From: Lunularia cruciata
Lineage: Eukaryota; Streptophyta; Marchantiopsida; Lunulariales; Lunulariaceae
Length of the DNA: 64,000 bases
Assembly (NCBI GenBank): GCA_948567375.1
Contig: OX419755.1
Coordinates: 82,974,218 to 83,038,217 of the forward strand
Direction: 5' to 3'
A program made the position numbers and the translations under genes. How positions within the stretch are numbered: position 1 is the stretch's first letter; each line of letters starts with the position of its first letter. The notes beneath the pieces were generated by a model, which worked only from the letters and a program-made list of their open reading frames with translations, was not told the DNA's origin and searched no databases. Below are positions 1-10,925 of this stretch, one piece after another.

Positions 1-3
1 TAG

Positions 4-1520
4 GATTTGCCTCTATATGTCATAGGGACAGCAATTGTCTGTAAGACCGATAGATGTTTCATGGGTCTATTAAGAGAAGTCCAGAGTGCACAACTCGATG
101 GACAAGTTCTTGAGAAATTGAAGGCTGTGGTGGATGAATTTCAAGATGTCTTTCCCGATGATCTACCCTCAGGATTACCACAAAAAAAGGAGAGTACATC
201 ATAAAATTGAGATACTCCCGAGGAAGACACCTCCTTGTAAGGCCCCATATCGCTTATCACCTCATGAGTTGGAGGAGTGTAAGACTCAAATTGAGGAAAT
301 ACTGCAAAAGAAGTTCATCCAACCTAGCTTATCACCATATGGGACTTCTATCTTGTTTGTGAAGAAGAAGGATGGTACAATGCGCATGTGCATTGACTAT
401 CGAGGTCTTAATCAGCAAACTGTGAAGAACAAATACCCCTTACCTTGCATGGATGACCTGTTTGATCAACTCCATGGAGCAAGATACTTCACCACATTGG
501 ACTTGCGGAGCGATTACAATCAAATCCAAATTGCAAAGGAGGATGTGTACAAAACTGCCTTTTGAACCAGGTATGGCCACTTTGAGTATCTTGTGATGCC
601 TTTTGGCCTCACCAATGCACCTGCCACTTTCATGATTCTAATGAATGACATATTTTGTCCATACTTGGATAAGTCTATTATTTTCTTTTTGGACAATATC
701 CTAGTATACAGTAGCACGATGACGGAACACAAACAACATCTATGAGAGATCCTCCAGATTCTAAGACAGAATTGATTGTATGCCAAAATCTCAAAGTTCA
801 AGTTTGGCAAGTCTGAAGTAGACTACTTGGGGCATAGAGTAAGTGCAAAGGGCATTCAAGTATTGATAGATAAAGTAGAGGTCATTCAAAAATGACGTGC
901 CCCAAAAGATCAGACTCAACTCAAGAGCTTCTTGGGATTGACGGGATTCTAACGTAGATTTGTCAAGGACTTCTCCAAGGTTGCACAACCTTTAACGGCA
1001 CTATTTGGCAAGGGGAAGAAGTGGACATGGGGAACCACACAAGAGTTGTCCTTTAAAGAATTGAAAGCCGCCTTGCTACATGCACTAATCTTGAAGTGGT
1101 ATGACCCAAAACGACCAATCAAGTTGGCTACAAATGCATTAGGCGTAACAATAGGAGTAGTCCTACAACAAGAGTGGCATGACGGATGGCATCCAATTGC
1201 ATATTTCTCTTGAAAGTTGTTACCAGTAGAGCGCAACTACCACACCACAGAACAAGAAGAGCTGGCCATTGTTCTGGCAACCAAGCATTGGAAGCACTAT
1301 CTGGGCAAGAAGGCATTTGTAGTAGAGACAGACTACAAACTTCTAGTCTACCTCAAGACGCATAAGGATCTATCTCGTTGCCAGATTTGGTGGGCAGAGT
1401 GGCAATAATGCTTCAACATGTCAATCACCTACGTGGAAGGTAAGAAGCAACTTGCAAATGCATTCACCCACATGCCAATGGCAAACAACTTGGTGGTAGA
1501 GGTTAAGATTAATTTTGAAT
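4..1520 (+). pseudogene. Outer element: reverse transcriptase / RNase H, broken
   Basis: Degenerate RT and RNase H part of Ty3/gypsy pol, which copies element RNA into DNA in the cytoplasmic particle. Visible RT landmarks are [16 protein letters not shown], the KYPLP box, [12 protein letters not shown] and the catalytic FLDD box. The last reads FLDN here (codons 692-697), losing the second metal-binding Asp. RNase H is recognisable from IKLA to EQEELAIVLATKHW, but its first catalytic Asp (D in the sister's AIDASS) reads Asn. Damage includes a frameshift in an A-run near 181-190 and TGA at 563, 743 and 774, with further stops near 893, 949 and 1213. The sister copy at 4321-5922 aligns throughout, which makes the identification secure. 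Confidence 0.88.
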
Positions 1521-2146
1521 TTTGGCTGCTACAAAAATTGATCCACAGATTGTAGAAGCGCAATCATCCAAAGGCGTCACCAGCACCCAAGGACTCACCT
1601 TTTGTGATAGCAGATTATGGCCCCCAAATGTCCCAAAATTACGCACCACCATTCTAGTGGAATGTTATGATTTGGCCATTGCAGGTCATGTTGGAGTGGA
1701 CAAGACCTTAGATGCAGTCCAACGCCATTACTATTAGCCCAAGATGAGCAAATGATGTGATGGACTACATGCACAGCTGCCTACTTTGTCAATAGAACAA
1801 AGCTTCTAATCAAGCTCTTGTAGGGCTCTTTCAACCTCTCTCCACGCCTACCCAACATTGGGAACAAGTGAGTATGGATCTCGTCTGTGAATTACCCAAG
1901 ACCACCTTAGGGTTTGACTCCATCGTGGTCTTTGTGGACCGGCTTATTAAAATGATTCATGTATGCCCTACCACCAAGGATGTGATTGCTCCACAACTAG
2001 CTCAATTATACTTTGATGCAGTCTTCTCTCACCATGGCTTGTCTAGAGTACTTATCACCGATAGAGGCACTCAATTCACCAATTTGTTTTAGCAAACACT
2101 CTTTGGTTTCTTCAAAACCAAGTTGGCCATGTCCACAACTTACCAC
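1521..2146 (+). pseudogene. Outer element: integrase N-terminal and catalytic part, broken by insertion
   Basis: Integrase segment with a H2C2 zinc-binding region (around HVGVDKTLDAVQRHYY to CLLCQ) and the start of the DDE catalytic core (SMDLVCELPKTT; LITDRGTQF with the second Asp). A TAG at 1735 stands where the sister copy has Trp (YYWPKM). Another stop sits in CLLCQ, and a TAG at about 2090 replaces a conserved Trp after TQFTNLF. The gene is cut at 2146 by the nested element and continues at 8767. It is non-functional. Confidence 0.86.
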
Positions 2147-2898
2147 TGTAATACTCCAAGGACAAGACAAGAGAGAAAACATAGATTGCACACTCAAACA
2201 TTTGATGCTCCAAGGGAGCACCTTCTCTTTATTATATAGACAAAGAGGATCTCCTCCAAGGAAGCTCCACCATAGGATTAGGGACACAAATAGGTGACAT
2301 GTCAGCAAGCTCCACCCTTGGATTACTTACTTGGATGGGTGACATGTCTGGTCTAGGTCCTATCTGGTTGGTCAAACAAGCTTTGACCGGAGGAAATCTT
2401 TTAGGGAATCTTCCTATAGGAATCTCAAAATCATGTGAGTAAGGTACTGTTGGAAAGCTCTCGACGAGACAAATTAGGGAGGAAGGAAAGCCAGCCTTTT
2501 CTACATTGGAAAGGAGGGGGAGGGGGGAGTGTGCACATTTTTGAGGCCTAATCCATTCGTTTAGGCCTCCAAAATTGCCTTCAAAGATTTCAAGCATATT
2601 TCGGTTCCTACTCTATTAGTAGAAGTCCCCTTTTGGTGATACCTCTTTTTGGTCTGTTTAGTCCATCATGTGTAACATCCTTCCAGATATTACCAAACCA
2701 ATTCTCACCTTTAAATCATATGTCTAGCTATTGGTTCTAAGGTTCTCAAGTCTTATTTTGGTTTTTGCCCTATAAGTAGAAGTACTCCTTTGGTGATACT
2801 TCTATCTGATCTACTTTGACCATCATGTATAACATCATTCTAGATGTTAAAAAACCAAATTTCACATCTAGATCATATGGCTAGCTCTTGGTATTACA
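2147..2898 (-). repeat. 3' LTR of nested element
   Basis: 752-bp LTR with TGTAATAC and TATTACA ends. On the minus strand a TATA-like box (TCTATATAATAAAG, about 2228-2241) marks the likely start of transcription. It directly follows the polypurine tract at 2899-2913. Three relatives lie at 8026-8766, 9589-10323 and 10926-11671, and a much older one at 21439-22044. Confidence 0.92.
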
Positions 2899-2913
2899 GA
2901 CCTCCCTCCTTTT
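2899..2913 (-). promoter_or_regulatory. Polypurine tract of nested element
   Basis: On the minus strand AAAAGGAGGGAGGTC immediately precedes the 3' LTR, the normal place of the plus-strand primer for reverse transcription. An identical tract sits before the 3' LTR of the outer element (9574-9588). Confidence 0.85.
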
Positions 2914-2979
2914 AAGACGCAACGTCCTTGTTGTGCAATTGTTGCTCAAATGCTTGCACCAACACAAGTGCATGTGCCA

Positions 2980-4320
2980 AATTGGCAGCGGGCTCCTAGG
3001 TGGCTTCATAGAGGGGGTAACCTTTCCATTGTACTAGATAGTCCACTCGCGGATGGCGAGTACCATGTATGCATTTTTGGAGAATCCATTCCACTTCATA
3101 TTCCTCGATGCCATCAATGAATGTCGGATAAGGTCGAATGTCTTGTGTGGAATGACCATGGCTTGATTGGAGAGCATATCGCATATAGTAGGGAGACATG
3201 GAACACTAGATGGATCTTCATGTGTGGTAGGAGCTCAAGGTGATAGGCCACAGCGTCGATGCGATGAAGAATCAAGAAAGGCCCAATAAAACGAGGTCTG
3301 AGCTTACAAGGTCCAACTAATGTGAGGTTGGTTGTCGATAGCCACACTTGATCCCCAACATTGAACTCCATGTGCCTACGGTGTACATCAACATACTACT
3401 TTTGTCGATTTTGCACAATCTGTAATCTGTGCTTGGCGCTCTCCACACCTTGTTGGATTCTAGAAACAAATGTGTTGACTGCATCGACCTTGGTAGCCAC
3501 TGGATGGATCTTCATCAAACTAGAAGGTGTGAAGGGATGCTCACCATACATGAGGAAGAACGGAGTGACCTGGGTGGAGTTATTCATTGAATTATTGTAA
3601 GCAAATTCCACCAATGGGAGTAGGGTGTCCCACCTCTCTTGCTCTTCTAAGGTGAAGCTGCGTAACATATCTTCAATCGTGCGATTAGCCCGCTCTGTTT
3701 GGCCATCTGTTTGTGGGTGGTAAGCTGTGGACATGGCCAACTTGGTTTTGAAGAAACCAAAGAGTGTTCGTCAAAACAAACTGGTGAACTGGGTGCCTCT
3801 ATCGGTGATGAGTACTCTAGACAAGCCATGGTGAGCAAAGACTACATCTAAGGATAATTGAGCTAGTTGTGGAGCGGACACCTCCTTGGTGGTAGGGCAT
3901 ACATGAATCATTTTGCTGAGCCGGTCCACAAAGACCATAATGGAGTCAAACCTTGAGGTGGTCTTGTGTAATTCACAGACAAGATCCATACTCACTTGTT
4001 CCCAACATTGGGTAGGAGTAGGGAGAGGTTGAAGGAGCCCTACAGGAGCTTGATTAGAAGCTTTGTTCTGTTGACAAAGTAGGCAGCTATGCACATAGTC
4101 CATCACGTTGTTGCTCATCTTGGGCCAATAGTAATGGTGCTTGACCGCATCCAAGGTCTTGTCCACTCCGACATGAGCTGCAATGGCCAAATCATGACAT
4201 TCTGCTAGAATGGTGGTGCGTAATTTGGGGACATTTGGGATCCATAATCTGCCATCCCGAAAGGTGAGTCCTTGGGTGCTGGTGACACCTTTGGATGATT
4301 GTGCTTCTACAATCTGTGGA
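2980..4320 (-). pseudogene. Nested element: integrase plus chromodomain, broken
   Basis: Integrase inserts the cDNA into chromosomes, and the C-terminal chromodomain of this gypsy lineage targets modified histones. The H2C2 region (HHYYWPKM to CLLCQQNKA) is intact and all three catalytic residues are visible: D in SMDLVCE, D in LITDRGTQF, E in DGQTERANRT. This is the best-preserved integrase of the three gypsy copies. Breaks are TGA at 3771-3773 replacing a conserved Trp, a frameshift between about 3115 and 3200, and TAG at 2996-2998 replacing the Trp of the terminal TWEP motif. The chromodomain reads YEVEWILQK to VQWKGYPLYEAT. Confidence 0.9.
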
Positions 4321-5922
4321 TCAGTTTTTGTAGTAGCCAGAATCTCTTGCCAGTTCAGGGTTAATCTTAACCTCTACCACCAAGTTATTGGCCATTGGCA
4401 TGCGGGTGAATGCATTTGCAAGTTGCTTCTTACCTTCCACGTAGGTGATTGTCATGTTGAAGCGTTGTCGCCACTCTGCCCACTGAATTTGGCGACGAGA
4501 TAGATCCTTTTGCGTCTCAAGGTAGACTAGAGGTTTGTGGTTTGTCTCTACTACAAATGCCTTCTCGCCCAGGTAGTGCTTCCAATGCTTGGTTGCTAGA
4601 ATGATGGCCAGCTCTTCTTGTTCTATAGTGTGGTAGTTGTGCTCTATCGGTAACAACTTGCAAGAGAAATATGCAATTGGATGCCATCCGTCATGCCACT
4701 CTTGTTGTAGGACTGCTCCTATTGCTACGCTTGATGCATCTATAGCCAACTTGATTGGACGTTTTGGGTCGTACCACTTCAAGATTGGTGCATGTAGCAA
4801 GGCGGCCTTCAATTCTTGAAAGGCCAACTCTTGTGCAATTCCCCATGTCCACTTCTTCCCCTTGCCAAGTAGTGCCGTTAAAGGCTGTGCAACCTTGGAG
4901 AAGTCCTTGATAAATCTATGATAGAATCCCGTCAATCCCAAGAAGCTCTTAAGTTGAGTCTGATCTTTTGGAGCACTCCACTTTTGAATGACCCCTATTT
5001 TATCTGTCAATACTTGAATGCCCTCCGTACTTACTCTATGCCCTAAGTAGTCTACTTCAGACTTGCCAAACTCACACCTTGAGATTTTGGCGTATAACTG
5101 ATTTTGTCTTAGAATCTGGAGGACCTCTCATAAGTGTTTTTTGTGTTCTATCATCATGCTACTATATACTAAGATATCATCCAAGAAGATGATAACAGAC
5201 TTGTCTAAGTATGGACGAAATATATCATTCATTAGACTCATGAAAGTGGCAGGTGCATTGGTGAGGCCAAAAGGCATCACAAGATACTCAAAGTGGCCAT
5301 ACCTGGTTTGAAAGACGGTTTTGTACACATCCTCTTCTGCAATTCAGATTTGATTGTAACCGCTCCGCAAGTCCAATTTGGTGAAGTATCTCGCTCCATG
5401 GAGTTGATCAAACAGGTCATCCATGCAAGGTAAGGGGTATTTGTTCTTCATTGTTTGCTGATTGAGACCCCGATAGTCAATGCACATGCACATTGTACCA
5501 TCCTTCTTCTTCACAAACAAGACATGGGCACCATATAGTGATACCCTAGGTTGGATGAACCCTTTCTGCATCATCTCCTCAATTTGAGTCTTACACTCCT
5601 CCAACTCATGAGGTGATAGGCAATATGGGGCCTTACAAGGAGGTGTCTTCCCTGGGAGTGTCTTTATTTTGTGATCTACTTGCCTTTTTGGTGGTAATCC
5701 TAAGGGTAGATCATCAAGAAAGACATCTTGAAACTCATCCACCACATCCTTCAATTTCTCAAGAATTTGTCCATCGAGTTGTGTACTCTGGACTTCTCTT
5801 ATTAGACCCATAAAACATCTATCAGTCTTATAGACAATTGCCGTCCCTACGACATATAGAGGCAGTTTCTGCATGTGTGATGTTTCTTTAACCCTAATGA
5901 TTGACCAATTGTGGGTTCTCAC
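4321..5922 (-). pseudogene. Nested element: reverse transcriptase / RNase H, broken by two TGA codons
   Basis: Full RT plus RNase H. Motifs in order are [40 protein letters not shown], the catalytic FLDDILVYS and a conserved LGLTGFYHRFI. RNase H follows with AIDASSVAIGAVLQQ, IEQEELA and TNHKPL. In-frame TGA codons at 5344-5346 (between NQI and IAEEDV) and 5128-5130 (after EHKKHL) both fit a CGA-to-TGA change. The second stop is shared with the outer copy at 743-745. A small indel near 4325-4350 separates this frame from integrase. Catalytic residues are retained, so only a few point changes inactivate it. Confidence 0.9.
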
Positions 5923-5959
5923 TACTTTCTTCCTCTAGTCCACCAAAGGGTTGTACTGC

Positions 5960-6290
5960 TCCATCCATGGCATGCCTAAAATTGCATCATAACGAGCTAA
6001 CTATATCACTCGCCACTCAATTGCTTCTTGATATTCTCCTACAAAGAGGGTTACATGTCTAGGTAATGATTCAATCCTCTTTGTTTGCCATTTGGTAACT
6101 CTACTTCTTCACTTCCATTTCTCTCTAAATCCATTCCCAATCTTATTGCAATAGAGCAAGACAAGAAATTCTCTGTTGCTCTTGGATCTATTAATACTCT
6201 CACTTGATTACCTTCTAGGATTCCATTCACAACAATCAATTGTGAAGTTGCCTTTCGGGATCTTTGCGCATTATTCTTCTTCCTTCCCTT
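5960..6290 (-). pseudogene. Nested element: aspartic protease, active site lost
   Basis: Region with the typical retroviral-type protease layout (VVNG, VRVLID, ENF, then a hydrophobic IAIRLGM helix) between gag and RT. The catalytic triplet expected as D-S/T-G reads D-P-R (LIDPRATENF), so both the Ser/Thr and the flap-supporting Gly are changed and it should be inactive. The frame is then lost before the RT region. Confidence 0.75.
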
Positions 6291-6329
6291 GCTTCTTTGC
6301 TTCCTTATTGAACCAGTAAGGCCGCAAGG

Positions 6330-7423
6330 TACATTTACTGGTGATCTTTGTTTTCCAAAGTCATTTCCACCTCCTCCTCTTCAATGCGCCTCTCCATGTT
6401 GTTCAAAGATTGCCTGTACAAAGGCCGAGGGCCTCTAGGGAAATGAGTGCGACAGTTGGTAGATATGTACCCAATATGGCCACAATTGTAACAATGGCAT
6501 TGTTCTCCTCGAGTTCCTTCTCCTCGTGGGACTCCATCTCTTTGTTCTTCTACTTGTCTCTGCTCCCCTTGAAGCAGTCGTGCTCCTCAATCCCAGAATC
6601 AAAGGTTGCCCAATTCCATCGGTACTGGTCCACCCATGTGTGGCATTTCTGCCCGATAATGTTGAGGTGGAACTACTCCTTCACCTCCACCTAATGCTCC
6701 TACTATTCTCTGTGCAGAAGCAATGGCTTCAAATACCGTGCGAGGGTTTTGCACCATGACTTCTTGGCGAAACCGCTCTTTCAACCCTCGTTTGAAATTG
6801 TCGAGAGCCTCTGTTGGACTCATGTCGGTAATTGCGACTTGTAGATCCAAAAATGCTTCCACATACTCTTGTACGCTATTCTTTTGTCTCAATCTCCATA
6901 GTCGGGATTGAGCCATCTGCACAGAATCCACATATTGGAAATTCTTCAACAGTCCTTCTTGCATTGCTGTCCATGTGACCTCCCTTCTCTCTGCCAACAT
7001 AGATCATTCCCAAGCATCATACCATGTGAGGGCCTTAGCGGTCAAGTACCCACATGCAAACACACATGCATCATGCTTTGTGATCTCTGTTGAGAACAAC
7101 CGGAAATATTGATTCATTCTCGAGATCCAATTTTCCACTACTCCCATTGTACGCTGCCCCTTGTAAGGCTTGATGTTGCAGGTCTTCTTCATCCGGAGTA
7201 GCAATGTGGCTTCATTGTTGATAGGGTTTGTAGGCACGGGTGCCTCTCCAAGTACTTCAGTCGCAGGTATTGGGTTTTGAAACGGCTCTTCTTCTTGCAT
7301 GGCTTGATCGTTCCTAAGGATCTGCACTTGACTTTGTAATGTCTCCATGGTCATCTTAATCTCTCAAAATTCATTCAACATCCCTTGCATTCCTTGCACC
7401 AGCTCTTGCAATTGCAGATCCAT
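6330..7423 (-). pseudogene. Nested element: gag with degenerate zinc knuckle
   Basis: Capsid-like gag. The likely ATG is at 7421-7423 (MDLQLQELVQGMQGM), followed by a TGA at 7364-7366. The Retrotrans_gag core follows (VENWISRMNQYFRLF, TAKALTWYDAWE), then TGA at 7004-7006 (fits CGA to TGA), then MAQSRLWRLRQ, VQEYVEAFLDLQ, LDNFKRGLKERFRQEV. A CCHC knuckle near 6480 reads CYNCGHIGYISTNC: the spacing is kept but the metal-binding His is Tyr. The nucleocapsid function is probably lost. Confidence 0.85.
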
Positions 7424-8012
7424 GGTTCTTGCAACACTCAATTGCTAATGTCTACTTCAATATAGAGTCAATGTAATCACTCTAGAAGGTGCATGAACTA
7501 TCAAAACTACCATTGGGACCTTAGAAGCTATCACTCGTTGATAATACTCCTCACCAAAATCCTAACCACAAAATCTCTAAACATCACTTTTGGCCTCACT
7601 ACATAACGGATTTCTACTTGAGTGTTGAAAGGGAGAGGATTTGGGACATTCATATCCATTTTATCATAATAGAATGTAGATTGTCAAATCCCACTCTTTG
7701 TCATATATCACCACAGGTAGAATCACCGGGTTTGGTGAGTTCATCACTCTATCCATGAATTCCGCACCAAAGTGATAAACTAGCAATACCCTCATCTACT
7801 CATGCTGGATGTACATAACCTTGATGTGGAATGGGTTTGAGAATGGAAAGTTAGGTGCGGGAAATTGTCCTCCCGGCGCATCCATCCCATCCGCTCTCTA
7901 AAGTCCTTCCTAAGTCTAGCGATTACTCTATGTTCTCCACCTCAAATTACTCAATTTTAGTAGTTTGTGCTATTCCAAGAGGGGTGATCCACTCTCTTGG
8001 ACTAGAACACTT
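7424..8012 (-). other. Leader of nested element, no gene
   Basis: Untranslated region between the primer-binding site and the gag start. I see no open reading frame or conserved motif in it. It ends in the initiator-tRNA primer-binding site. Confidence 0.7.
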
Positions 8013-8024
8013 GCTCTAATACCA
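8013..8024 (-). promoter_or_regulatory. Primer-binding site (initiator tRNA-Met) of nested element
   Basis: One base inside the 5' LTR the minus strand reads TGGTATTAGAGC. It matches the canonical plant iMet primer-binding site TGGTATCAGAGC with one C-to-T difference. It fixes the orientation of the element and the inner border of the LTR. Confidence 0.88.
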
Positions 8025-8025
8025 T

Positions 8026-8766
8026 TGTAATACTCCGAGTACATAAGAAGAGAGAAAACATAGATTGCACACTCAAACATTCGATGCCCCAAGGGAGCAC
8101 CTTCTCTTTATTATATAGACAAAGAGGATCTCCTCCAAGGAAGCTCCACCATAGGATTAGGGACACAGATAGGTGACATGTCAACAAGCTCCACCTTTGG
8201 ATTACTTACTTGGATGGGTGACATGTCTGGTCTAGGTCCTATCTGGTTGGTCAAACAAGCTTTGACCAAAGGGAATCTTTTAGGGAATCTTCCTATAGGA
8301 ATCTCAGAATCACGTGAGTAAGGTACCATTAGAAAGCTCTCGATGAGACAAAGCAAGGGGGAGGGAAGGCCAACCTCTCCTCCATTGGAGAGGGGAATCT
8401 GCATATTTTTGAGGCCTAATTTATCCATTTAGGCCTCCGAAATTGCCTTCAAAGATTTTAGGCATATTTCGGTTCCTACTCTATTAGTAGAAGTCCCCTT
8501 TTGGTGATACCTCTTTTTGGTCTGTTTAGTCCATCGTGTGTAACATCCTTCCAGATGTTACCAAACCAATTCTCACCTTTAAATCATATGTCTAGCAATT
8601 GGTTCTAAGGTTCTCAAGTCTTATTTTGGTTTTTGCCCTATAAGTAGAAGTACTCTTTTGGTGATACTTCTATCTGATCTATTTTAACCATCATATATAA
8701 CATCATTCTAGATGTTACCAAACCAAATTTCACATCTAGATCATATGGCTAGCTCTTGGTATTACA
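8026..8766 (-). repeat. 5' LTR of nested element
   Basis: 741 bp, same termini as the 3' LTR, with the same TATA-like stretch near 8109-8120 on the minus strand. Its outer border at 8766 abuts the resumed integrase gene of the outer element, with ACCAT as the target duplication. Confidence 0.92.
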
Positions 8767-9575
8767 ACCATCCACAAACAAATGGCCAAACAAAGCGGGC
8801 TAATCGCACGATTGAAGACATGTTACGTGGCTTCACCTTAGAAGAGCAAGAGAGGTGGGACACCCTACTCTTGTTGGTGGAATTTGTTTACAACAATTGA
8901 GTGAATGCATCCATCCAGGTCACTCCGTTCTTCCTCATGTATGGTGAGCATCCCTTCACACCTTCTAGCTTGATGAAGATCCATCCGGTGGCTACCAAGG
9001 TCGATGCAGTCAACACATTTGTTTCTAGAATCCAACACGGTGTGGAGAGCGCCAAACACAGATTACAGATTGCATAAAATCAATAGAAGCAGTATGTTAA
9101 TGCACACTGCAGGCACATGTAGTTCAATGTTGGGGATCAAGTGTGGCTATCAACAACCAACCTCACATTAGTTGGACCTTGTAAGCTCAAACATCGTTTT
9201 ATTGGGCCTTTCTCGATTCTTTGTCGCGTCGGCGCTGTGGCCTATCACCTTGAGCTACCATCACACATGAAGATCTATCCAATGTTCCATGTTTCCCTAC
9301 TACGCAGATATGCTCTCCAATCGAGCCAGGGTCATTCCACACAAGACATTTGACCTTGTCCGACACTCATTGATGGCATAGAGGACTATGAAGTAAAGCG
9401 TATTCTCCAAAAATGCATGTGTGGTACTTGCCATCAGTGAGTGGACTATCTAGTATAGTGGAAAGGTTACCTCCTCTATGAAGTAACATGGGAGCCCGCT
9501 GCCAATTTGACACATGCACCGGTGTTGGTGCAAGCATTTGAACAACAATTGCACAACGAGGACATTGCATCTTAA
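8767..9575 (+). pseudogene. Outer element: integrase C-terminus and chromodomain, broken
   Basis: This continues the integrase of 1521-2146 at the motif HPQTNGQTKRANRT. The catalytic Glu of the DDE triad is Lys here (TKR instead of TER). Downstream are the conserved MYGEHPFTPS, KHRLQI, VGDQVWLST and HVSLLRRYAL blocks, then a chromodomain (YEVKRILQK, WKGYLLYEVTWEP). Stops are at 8898, two near 9076-9086, one before FNVGDQ, one after TQDI and two inside the chromodomain (CHQ*VDYLV*WKG), consistent with CGA and CAG changes. It ends at TAA 9573-9575, which overlaps the polypurine tract. Confidence 0.88.
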
Positions 9576-9588
9576 AAGGAGGGAGGTC
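9574..9588 (+). promoter_or_regulatory. Polypurine tract of outer element
   Basis: AAAAGGAGGGAGGTC directly before the 3' LTR. It is identical to the tract of the nested copy, as expected for two members of one family. Confidence 0.85.
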
Positions 9589-10323
9589 TGTAATACCAAG
9601 AACTAGCCATATGATCTAGATGTGAAATTTGGTTTAGTAACATCTAGAATGATGTTATACATGATGGTCAAAATAGATCAGATAGAAGTATCACCAAAAG
9701 AGTACTTCTACTAATAGAGCAAAAATCAAAATAGACTTGAGAACCTTAGAACCAATAGCTAGACATATGATTTAAAGGTGAAAATTGGTTTGGTAACATA
9801 TGGAAGGATGTTACACATGATGGACTAAACAGATCAGAAAGAGGTATCATCAAAAGGGGACTTCTACTAATAGAGTAGGAACTAAAAAATGCCTGAAATC
9901 TTTGAAGGCAATTTCGGAGGCCTAAACGGATGAATTAGGCCTAAAAAATAAGCCATTCCCCCCTCCCATAGAGGAAAGGATGGCCTTCCCTCCCCCTTGC
10001 TTTGTCTCATTGAGAGCTTTCCAATGGTACCTTACTCACATGATTTTGACACTTATAGGAAGATTCTCTAAAAGATTCACTCTAGTCAAAGCTTGTTTGA
10101 CCAACCAGATAGGAACTAGACGAACATGTCACCCATCCAAGTAAGTAATCCAAGGGTGGAGCTTGTTGATATGTCACCTATTTGTATGCATAATCCTATG
10201 GTGGAGCTTCCTTGGAGGAGATCCTCTTTGTCTATATAATAAAGAGAAGGTGCTCCTTTAGAGCACTGAATATTGAGTGTGTAATCTGTGTTTTCTCTTT
10301 TTGCTTGTCCTCGGAGCATTACA
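9589..10323 (+). repeat. 3' LTR of outer element
   Basis: 735-bp LTR starting TGTAATACC and ending GCATTACA. In plus orientation it carries the family TATA-like stretch CTATATAATAAAG near 10233. It is the inverse-orientation counterpart of the LTRs at 2147 and 8026. Confidence 0.92.
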
Positions 10324-10925
10324 AATCTACTCTCTTGCAAAGTGAAGAGCTCAAAACAATTCCAAACAAGAAATGATATTGAAGGCATTTGAGAAATCTA
10401 CTTGGATGACCACCCAATTGAGATGGAGGTCCAAGGAAGCTCGAATGCCTACAATAACCGTCTCATAACCACCTAGCATGGCTATTGTATATTGATAAGG
10501 AGACATTCTCACTACTACCTAGCATGGCTATTGTATATTGATAAGGGGACAAGAAAGATGAAAAGGAGTGGCAAAATTGTAGGCAAATGTTGAGTGATAC
10601 TAAACTCAAGAAGACATCTCCTATACGTATGGGACATACACCAAATGTCTCCTTGGATAGAGCCAGGAGAGAAGATGCACCAAAAAAATGAGCCACACTC
10701 AAGGCAAGACATTAGCAGAAAGCAAAGAGAAGATGGAAGCTTGAGTCTGGCAAGTTGGGAGAGAGAATCCCATAAATGGTCAAAAACTAGCCTTGAAGGA
10801 CCTCCCTTTTGAGAAACATGGAGAGTGGAGTAGAGCGTAGGCAAAGAAGGACTCTACAAGACATAACTCCTCATTAGGTTGATAGTCATAGAAAAAAGAA
10901 GAAGCTCATATGTAGCGGATGGGTG
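10324..10925. other. Spacer between two LTRs, with a 35-bp direct duplication
   Basis: No gene recognised. It holds two copies of a 35-bp sequence (10471-10505 and 10517-10551, one mismatch, sharing CTATTGTATATTGATAAGG) separated by 11 bp. Reading frames here are short and without known motifs. Confidence 0.6.

Larger units (their letters stand above)
2147..8766 (-). mobile_element. Nested, structurally complete Ty3/gypsy chromodomain element (6620 bp) inserted in the outer copy
   Basis: Both LTRs begin TGTAATAC and end in TATTACA-type termini on the plus strand (2147-2898 and 8026-8766). On the minus strand the order is 5' LTR (8026-8766), PBS (8013-8024), leader, gag, protease, RT, RNase H, integrase, chromodomain, PPT (2899-2913), 3' LTR (2147-2898). 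The flanks ACCAC (2142-2146) and ACCAT (8767-8771) are a 5-bp target duplication with one transition. The outer integrase reading continues across the site. The 752 and 741 bp LTRs still align along their length but differ, so the copy is not recent. gag, protease and pol carry stops and frameshifts, so it is non-autonomous now. Confidence 0.93.
1..10323 (+). mobile_element. Outer Ty3/gypsy chromodomain retrotransposon, 5' part outside window, split by a nested insertion
   Basis: Plus-strand gypsy pol (RT, RNase H, integrase, chromodomain order) starts inside RT at the window edge and runs to 2146. It resumes at 8767 in the same integrase motif and ends with a polypurine tract (9574-9586) and a 3' LTR (9589-10323). 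The gap is exactly filled by a minus-strand sister element, so this copy is the older host of that insertion. The gag, protease and 5' LTR lie to the left of the window. The copy carries many stops, frameshifts and lost catalytic residues and cannot be autonomous. Confidence 0.9.
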
